Source: Paracamarosporium sp. OC-R06-R3
Lineage: Eukaryota; Ascomycota; Dothideomycetes; Pleosporales; Didymosphaeriaceae
NCBI GenBank assembly: GCA_019828545.1
Contig: JACVRA010000086.1
Coordinates: 464,503-528,502, forward strand
Length of the DNA: 64,000 nucleotides
Direction of reading: 5' to 3'
Notes under the pieces: model-generated
Told to the model about the DNA's origin: nothing
The model's database searches: none
Seen by the model: the letters and a program-made list of their open reading frames with translations, nothing else
In this document: positions 56,998 to 64,000 of the stretch, in pieces
Numbering within the stretch: position 1 is the first letter of the stretch
Layout of the letters: each line of letters starts with the position of its first letter
Program-made: the position numbers and the translations under genes

Positions 56998-58724
56998 TTA
57001 CATCCACCGCGCTGCCGCATCCGCACGCGCAACCTCCACGCTTGCAAGCCTTCGGCTCTGACGCTTGGCTGCGTTGGTGCATGCACCTCCAGAGCAGGCT
57101 TCGTACAAGCTGATCGCATCGTTGCCACCGCAAACCTGGGACTGGTCGCCAGAGCACTTCATCAAGCAGTTTCCCTAGAGTAATGTCAGCTCGGGTTTGT
57201 CATGTGTGTCAGGGGGGATACGTACGGCTCCGCGAGCGGATTCGGGCGCGCGGTCCTCTGCAACGGCGCTGCCGCAGTAGCACTGGCCTACAACATATAT
57301 TAGCCCTGAATCTGTAGAGGACGGAAGTAAGAGGAGAATCTTACCAGAGTACTCAAGTCCAGCGTAGGTCTTAGACTTAGATTTGCAGAAGTCGATGCAC
57401 TTCTCCACCGTCATGTCGTCGCCAGTGAGAAGTTCTTCTCCAAGCGTTCGCTCCAGCGCATTATCCTTGCCGCAGCCGATGTACTTGAAGCCTTTGTCCG
57501 TGACATCGACGTACCCTGCCAACTTCGGGCTCAGCGTGCTTTCAAGCTTGGGCGCGTCACAATTCTTTGCTGGGGTGGCGGGCTCAGGGCCATAAGTGAC
57601 CTCGTTACAGCCGGGAAGTGTGTCGAGGACACCGTTAACCGGCTCGTCGATCATGGCAGGCAACTTGCAGGCCTTGGTCTCATCAGGCGAATTGAACTCT
57701 CCGAAGACCTTCTGGGCACAGTCTTCGACACCGTCAGGGCAGTTATCGAGACCCTTCTGCAGCGCATCGACATCCCAACCGTTGACGAAGTCGCCGTGGT
57801 AGCCATAACCCGTTGCGTCTCCATTGGCGAGCACGAAAGGCTGCTTGTCACCATACCACATGTCCTTGAACCCCCTCGTATCGTAATACACCTCTGAGAA
57901 GAGTGTGACGAGGTGAACAGGGTGGCTCTTCGGGCACCTTCCCCCATCATAGTTCCCCACTTCGGGATATGCGACGTGGGATTTGTGGTCCTTAGAATCG
58001 GTGTTCTTGCCGTCCCAGCAAGCGGGGAAAGTAACCTGAGCGCGAATCTGGTCGCATTTGTCGTTGGGCAGATGGCGGATGTCGGCGCCAGAGACACCAA
58101 CGCATTTGTAGGAAATTGCTCGGGAAGCGAAGTCGTCGGTCTCGCTGCGCTTGAAAGGGTCGCCTGCAAGCATACGGAAGTTCTTTGGGAAGGCGGTGAG
58201 CTTGTCGTTGTCGGGACCACCGCGCGTCACTGGATGTTTATTAGCAAGAGTGATGCTGCAGGTCAATGGCACGCACGGTAGTAGATGGCCATGCCTCCCA
58301 TTTGTCCACCGTCGGTGTCACCGACAATGGGAACGTCGAGGAAGCTGCCATTTTCCGCTTTGAAGTAGAGCTTTGGGGTCCAGTAGTTGGAAAGATCTAG
58401 GAGCGTTAGTGTGCTACTAAGAAGGTTCAGCATGGGGAATACCTTGTTTGATGTTGCAAGTAGAGCACTGTGAGGCTCGAGCATCATCGTATGTCATGGA
58501 GAAATTGAAGCCGGATCCGCCAGTAATTGTGTGGACATGACCTGAAGCAACTCCAGGGTTCACGACGGGATCAGCACGCTGATCGAAAAGGCGACTTGTT
58601 TCGTCAACATTTCCGATATGGAACGGGAAGAGATAGGCAATAGTCCTTACGAGTAACATTGCACAACGAAGGTGCTGCTGACTGGAGCGGCCAGCAGAGC
58701 GGCGAAGCCAAGAAAGTACTGCAT
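56998..58724 (-). CDS. Secreted DUF1996 protein with C-terminal WSC domain
   Basis: Six minus-strand exons (58724-58651, 58594-58443, 58396-58277, 58229-57345, 57287-57226, 57174-56998) encode 489 residues. A signal peptide (MQYFLGFAALLAAPVSS) is followed by the DUF1996 domain: RADPVVNPGVASGHVHTITG, SNYWTPKLYFKAENG, YYLTRGGPDNDKLTAFP, ANGDATGYGYHGDFVNGWD. From about residue 345 to 445 is a Cys-rich WSC domain: YIGCGKDN, CIDFCKSK, YAGLEYSGQCYCGSAV and CLMKCSGDQSQVCGGNDA. WSC domains bind carbohydrate or act in wall sensing; DUF1996 has no firmly known activity. The protein is probably extracellular or wall-bound. No membrane span or GPI signal is evident. The tail after the WSC domain is short and basic, and the last exon's end is the least certain part. 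Confidence 0.87.
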
Positions 58725-60127
58725 GTTGATGGACCACGAAAAAAGCACAGTGATCGGATGGTTGGATTCTATGAAATGCAAACGAGTGATGAGAATATAA
58801 TCAAGGAGCGACAAGAACAGACAAGGGAGCGGCGCAGGTATCAAACCTGAGAAAAGAATGTATAAAGAGCAGTGAGAGTGAGGAAGTTGGTCGGACTTGG
58901 ACCAGGACTTTGCAACGCTGGGGCTTCTTCGCGCAAAGAAATAGTACTGAGGCGGCTTACCTTACCCTGCCTCGCCTCACCCACCCACAACCGACATGAT
59001 GGTAGCGCTCCAATCTCCTCTTACCGAAAACGCACCCAGCACACCCCCACATCAAACTTAAATGAGCAGCCTGCGGGTTCCTGCAGACGTAAATGGGCAG
59101 AATGGGTTGGCAGCCGCCCGAATTGGTGCATCGTCAAGCGCCGCTGTAGCTTTCCCCGTTCAGCGGGGGTGATGGGCTCGTAGCGGACTTATTTCGAAAC
59201 AAGTGGCTTCGATCTGACCAGGCGCGTCGCTGCACGCTGCAGGAGTCTGACTGAAAGATAAGGGCTTGAGATATGTCACCGAGCGCACATCTCCAGCCTA
59301 TTCTTCTTCGACGGGCATTTGCGAAGGATTCCCGTGCGGAAAATATTCAAGAGCGTGCCTTTTCGGGCGTAGATAGGAGTTCGGTTCTCCCTGGAGTCTT
59401 GGAGATGACAGGGCGTAGACTAAGCGCTCGCACTGCTATGAGAGCCGCTCGTGTAACTGTGAGACCCCCCGCAATTTCCACTTGCACTGAAAGTTTAGAT
59501 TGAAATGCAGCCAGCAGAGACGTGGTCTTCCACCATGCGCTTGATCGCTCAGCAGACGGGTGCACCTCGTATAGATCCCTCTTCGCGATGGAGAATAGAT
59601 TGCCGACGGAACACGAAGCTTACACTGGCTCCGACTAACGGACTGCCGCATGGTCTCGTGCGAACACTCGTATTTGCGCTGGAGTTGAGGACGGACGTTC
59701 AAACAGAAGAGCCGCTAGAATGATGGAGTCGTTCTAGCGGTGCCGCTTCCTCGGTAGCGTTTATTCCTGCCAACGGTTGGCCTGTGAGAGTCCCGCAATA
59801 GTGAACGTACCTACATGGGGCATAATACGTTTGAGCGATGTTCGGAGTTGCACCTACACCAAATGCATTCTGCCTTGATCCTGGTCATGCTTAATACTTT
59901 CGTACTACTTCTCTACAATACAGCTTTCCGCGTTTGTGTCCCCATTCAAGGGTTGCGAAGAGTTCCTAGCCTTCTTCATCCTCAATGCCCGATAGTCTTA
60001 CAAAAGATTTGTCTCATTTGTGGTTTTATTTTGGCATGTAGGCCCGTCATATGCACTCATTACACACGTCCTACTATATCGTACACACCCCTATCTTACA
60101 ACGCGAACGTGGTCGGTCGGTGAGTTA
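58725..60127. other. Intergenic region, no gene recognised
   Basis: 1.40 kb between two minus-strand genes: the promoter of the DUF1996-WSC gene and the 3' end of ZIM17. Several short open frames occur (for example 58872-59183, 59815-60123) without family resemblance. Confidence 0.5.
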
Positions 60128-60812
60128 CTATGGTTCTTTTGCGGAGGCAGGCGGTTCGGTCAAGGTGCCTTCGGGGGCATCAGGGTCGCCTTTCGTGTTG
60201 GTGTTTGGGTGGAAATGTGACGAGCGCGGCGAAGAGGACCCGTCATCCCAGAACTCGACATCACCTTCGGCGCCCAAAGTCCCCCGCTTGACAAGGTTTC
60301 CCTTGTCGCGCATGATGTCTTCTAACGTGATAGCTTTATCGGAAAAGATCTAAGGCGAGTTAGCGACATTGACTCAGGCGAGTTGTCACAAGTCGTACCT
60401 TCATGTGATCGCTGATCAGATGGCGATTCTTGCAGCCTGGACACGATATCAGGACCGTCCCGTGGTGGTAGCCTTGCTTGGAAATGCGGTGCGACGAGCG
60501 CGTGCTGCAGGCTTTGCAGGTGAATGTGAGCTCGTAGGCCGGCACTTGGTCGCGGTCCAGCCGTGACTCTGGCGCAGCCGTTGTTGTGCCTGGCGAGTTG
60601 CTTGACGGCGTTGATTCATATCGAACAGCTGTCTGATGTAGACGCGACCTAGTCAGGATAGGTGAAGGACGCACGAGGGTCGACGGTGAGGTTCGCGGCG
60701 GGTGGAAAAGTCGCTTTGGCATCGGAATGCATTCCGGGAGAGCTGGGCGCACAGCTCGAGGCCCAGCAGGCCGCGCGAGGCAGCGGAGCAGCGATGATGA
60801 TATAGGCGGCAT
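60128..60812 (-). CDS. ZIM17: Zim17/DNL-type zinc finger protein, mitochondrial
   Basis: Minus-strand exons 60812-60399 and 60349-60128 encode 211 residues. The first 65 residues are rich in Arg, Pro and Ser with few acids, a likely mitochondrial presequence. The DNL zinc finger follows: [20 protein letters not shown] with Cys99 and Cys102, then [20 protein letters not shown] with Cys124 and Cys127, and [13 protein letters not shown] after the intron. By family knowledge Zim17/Hep1 keeps mitochondrial Hsp70 (Ssc1) soluble and supports protein import and Fe-S protein folding in the matrix. The C-terminal 50 residues are acidic and Pro/Ser-rich, longer than in yeast. Divergent from cullin 3 with a 402-nt shared promoter region. 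Confidence 0.92.
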
Positions 60813-61214
60813 GATGTGAATAGAAGAGTGATTGATTACGATAGATGATTAGGTGCACATTCAGAAGGGGTGGGCGCTGATGTTAGAAACCCTCGTAGAT
60901 GGCAAAGCGCAGACATTTGGCGTGGCGCGCGGGCCGACTTCGTCACTGGTTGCGGCGGATGGGAGACCCCCGCAAAGCGAACCTGACTCTCGACACTTCG
61001 CTTTCACTCTCACGCCTCACCCCGGCCAGGCACCGCCTTTGTTCACTCCTTCATAGCAGGATACGCCTGCCGTCAAGTCCCAAGACCATTGCACTGCAGG
61101 CACTCACCACCGGGACCCCACGAACTACCAGTCCGCACGCCACGGCAGCCTCCAAGCACCCTTCGCTGCTAGCAAAGCTGGCCACTACGTGAAGTGAAAG
61201 AAAGAGTCAGCAGT
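60813..61214. promoter_or_regulatory. Shared divergent promoter region of ZIM17 and CUL3
   Basis: 402 nt between two ATGs pointing away from each other. Both promoters and leaders must lie here. No TATA box is obvious; a bidirectional promoter is possible but not shown. Confidence 0.55.
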
Positions 61215-63956
61215 ATGATTGCTGGAAGAGGACGCCAGCGGATACGGCCGCCACGACGGGTAAGCCTTCACCTCTTCGCCTCAACCTGGCCGCCTCTACT
61301 GTACCCCATCCCCAACCCGCCCCCAGCGTCCCAGCACCTGTTACCATGGTGGCTTCTATTAGACCCAAGATCAAAATTCCTAACAGCTTAAAGGGTCTTC
61401 ATGGCGACGAGATCGACTTCGAAAATACGTGGGTGACCATCGAGGCTGCCTTCCGCGAGATCCACACCAAGAATGCCTCACGCCTTTCCTACGAAGAACT
61501 GTACCGCCATGCGTATAGGATAGTGCTGAAGAAGAAGGGCGAGCAGTTGTACAAGAACGTACACGATTTCGAGCGGGGATGGCTGAGCAGAGAGGTTCGT
61601 GGGGACATTCAGCAGTTGCTGTCTCCCAATCTGCTTGCGACTGCGCAGAGTGTGGCCAGCACTACAGCCAATGAACGTCGCGTATCAGGCGAGAAATTCC
61701 TCAAGGGCCTCAAGCAGGCATGGGGCGACCACCAGGTGTGCATGAGCATGCTTGCTGATGTGCTGATGTACATGGTTAGTTTACCACGCTCTTCTCCTTC
61801 ACATTTTTGAAGAGTAGCAACGCTTACAAGGCATGTCAAGGACCGCGTCTATTGTCAGGACCACCGACGTCCTTCTATCTACACCGCTGCCATGGTCCTC
61901 TTCCGAGATGAGATCCTGAAGTCGCAACTCTCTGCAACCGACGATCGCATGATACTTGGCCTTCTGAATCATGTCATCCTTGAACAGATCCAGATGGAAC
62001 GTGACGGTGACGTGATAGACAAGCACCTCATCAAATCATGCGTGCATATGCTTGATGGACTCCACGCCGACGAGCTAGAGTCGGAGGACCAGCGGCTATA
62101 CCACGTGTCTTTCGAGAAGGAATATCTAGACACCAGTCGGGACTTCTACCGGGCCGAATCGGAGCTCATGTTACGGGAGTCTGATGCTGGCGCTTACTGC
62201 AAGCTTGCAAAGAAGCGCATTCATGAAGAGGAAGACCGCTGCCGTGCGACTTTAATGGAGTCTACCACATCCAAAATTCGAGAGGTAGTAGAGGCAGAGT
62301 TGATTCAAGGACGCATACGCGAGTTGGTCGAAATGGACAGCGGCGTCCATTATATGATCGAGAACGATCGGTTGGGGGAGTTGAATCTCGTTTACGACTT
62401 GAACGCACGTGTTGACGATAAGAAGTCCGAGGTGACCCGAGTCATTCAAAAACGCATCATGGCAATGGGAACCGAAATCAACAACGAGGCGCTCACCGCA
62501 TCACAAGGTCCAGCTCCAGCAGCGGCGACCAACACTGAAAGCGGAGACAAGTCACGACAAACCCAAGAGAAAAACGTCAATATTCAGACTGTTGCTGCTA
62601 TAAAATGGGTTGACGATGTTCTTGCCCTCAAGGACAAGTTTGACAGGATCTGGCGACAATCCTTCGAATCTGATAGCCTGCTAGACACAGCCATGTTCAA
62701 CAGTTTCCGCGATTTCATCAACTCGTTTGCGTTTCCTCGATCTTCCGAATATATTTCACTGTTCATTGACGAAAACATGAAGAAGGGCATAAAGGGAAAG
62801 ACCGAAATGGAGATTGATCAGGTCTTGGACAAGGCCATCACTTTGATCAAATATGTACAAGACAAGGATCTATTCGAACGATACTACAAGAAGCATCTGT
62901 GTCGAAGACTGATTATGAACAAGTCGGTATCGAATGAGGTAGAGAAGCAGATGATCGAGAAGATGAAGCAGGAGCTTGGTCCCAGTTTCACCTCCAAGCT
63001 TGATGCCATGTTCAAGGATATGTCCATTTCAGCCGACTTAACGAGCGGATACAAGCAACATGTCGAAGGCCTCGGCGACCGCAATCCCAAGCGCATAGAT
63101 CTTTCGATCAGCGTGTTGACCAAGATGACTTGGCCAATGGAATCCATCAATGGCTCGGGAGATGGACAGGAAGACAATCGACCCAGATGCAACTTCCCGA
63201 CATCTGTGGAGAAGGTCAAGCGCGGGTTCGAGCAGTACTATGCCGAGAAGCATTCCGGGCGAGAGCTTACCTGGCTGCCAAACATGGGCACCGCAGACAT
63301 CAAAGCTGTGTTTCCCAAAGTTCCCCAGAAGGATGGTTCGTTCAAAGAGCGTCGGCACGAGCTCAACGTGTCGACATATGCGATGGTCATACTCTTGTTA
63401 TTCAATGAGCTACCTGCGGACGAATGCTTGACCTTCGAAGAGATCCAGGCTCAAACAAACATCCCGAAGAACGACCTAGTACGCAACTTACAATCACTTG
63501 CGGTCGCGCCGAGGACGCGCATCTTGGTCAAAGAGCCTATGAGTAAAGAAGTGAAGCCGACGGACAAGTTCTACTTCAACGAAGGGTTCAAGGGCAATTT
63601 TGTCAAGATCAAGGTTGGTGTCGTGAGCAGCGGCAACAAGGTCGAGAGCGACCAGCAGCGGAAGGAGACGGAAAAGAAGAACGACGACGAGCGCAACTTT
63701 GTCATTGAGGCTGCGATCGTTCGTATTATGAAGTATGATGACGGTGCCCTGAGATTAGTGTATTTGCTAACGCATGGGCAGACAACGCAAGGAGCTTCCG
63801 CACCAACAGCTAGTTCTTGAGACGATCAGCCAGCTCGCGTCGCAGTTCAAACCAGAGGTGATGATGATCAAGAAGCGCATCGAGTCCCTCATCGAGCGCG
63901 AATACCTGGAGCGAATTGAGGGGGCGGCGGTTGATTCGTACCGATACCTGGCGTAG
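61215..63956 (+). CDS. CUL3: Cullin 3, scaffold of CUL3-RING ubiquitin ligases
   Basis: Proposed exons 61215-61259, 61394-61774, 61841-63732 and 63782-63956 give 830 residues. The start MIAGRGRQRIRPPRR followed by GLHGDEIDF resembles fungal Cul3, but the first acceptor is uncertain; starting at ATG 61346 (MVASIRPKIK) is an alternative. The N-terminal cullin repeats (FREIHTKNASRLSYEELYRHAYRIVLKKKG) bind BTB adaptors. The cullin homology domain includes FERYYKKHLCRRLI and LTWLPNMGTADIKAVFP. The C-terminal winged-helix has the neddylation site in IVRIMKQRKELPHQQLV, whose Lys codon is split by the last intron, and ends SYRYLA as cullins do. It assembles with Rbx1 and BTB proteins to ubiquitylate targets. 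Confidence 0.93.
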
Positions 63957-64000
63957 AGAAGGAAGCGGCATTTAATGGCGAATTTTGGCGTTCTACAGCA

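Overview
The window is nuclear DNA of a filamentous ascomycete. Genes are broken by many short introns (mostly 46-60 nt) with GTAAGT/GTATGT-like donors, CTAAC-like branch points and CAG/TAG acceptors. The gene set (Vid27, AA9 LPMO, Zn2Cys6 regulator, WSC and DUF1996 proteins, CinA-domain protein) fits Pezizomycotina, and the protein style suggests Dothideomycetes, perhaps Pleosporales (inference). All exon joins were read by eye from splice signals, reading frame and family similarity. No rRNA, tRNA, CRISPR array, transposon or intact mobile element was found.

Layout, left: the 3' part of the AP-1 beta-adaptin gene (1-1355, +) and VID27 (1740-4259, +) are followed by 4.8 kb without convincing genes. 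Then come a nine-exon APC-family permease (9037-11138, +), another gene-poor stretch with short tandem repeats, two small orphan candidates (13361-13915, -; 14862-15319, +), a patatin-like phospholipase (15338-17661, -), a small unrecognised gene (18934-19513, +), a CinA-domain amidase (20265-20919, +), an L-type lectin cargo receptor (21212-22708, -), prohibitin 2 (23420-24477, +) and mitochondrial succinyl-CoA:3-ketoacid CoA-transferase (24810-26460, -).

Middle (28-39 kb): this part has an accessory, surface-directed character. It holds an AA9 lytic polysaccharide monooxygenase, a DMT/EamA transporter, a SET-domain protein with a signal peptide, a proline-rich protein, an Asn/Ala-rich secreted protein and an isochorismatase-family hydrolase with a signal peptide. 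A full-length ABCG transporter of the YOL075C type follows (38856-43147, -).

Right: two long GC-rich gene-free stretches flank a Zn2Cys6 transcription factor (46690-48492, -). Housekeeping genes follow: CFT2/CPSF100 (51452-54317, +), a Gly/Met/Pro-rich protein (54751-55815, -), a secreted DUF1996-WSC protein (56998-58724, -), ZIM17 (60128-60812, -) and cullin 3 (61215-63956, +).

Functional themes are vesicle traffic (AP-1 beta, lectin receptor), mitochondrial maintenance (PHB2, SCOT, ZIM17), membrane transport (permease, DMT, ABCG) and secretion towards cell wall or host (LPMO, Asn/Ala-rich protein, isochorismatase, DUF1996-WSC). I see no single operon-like or biosynthetic cluster system. 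The best leads are the secretory SET protein with an altered catalytic Tyr position, the secreted isochorismatase-like hydrolase, the Asn/Ala-rich secreted protein and the CinA-type enzyme with a changed motif.
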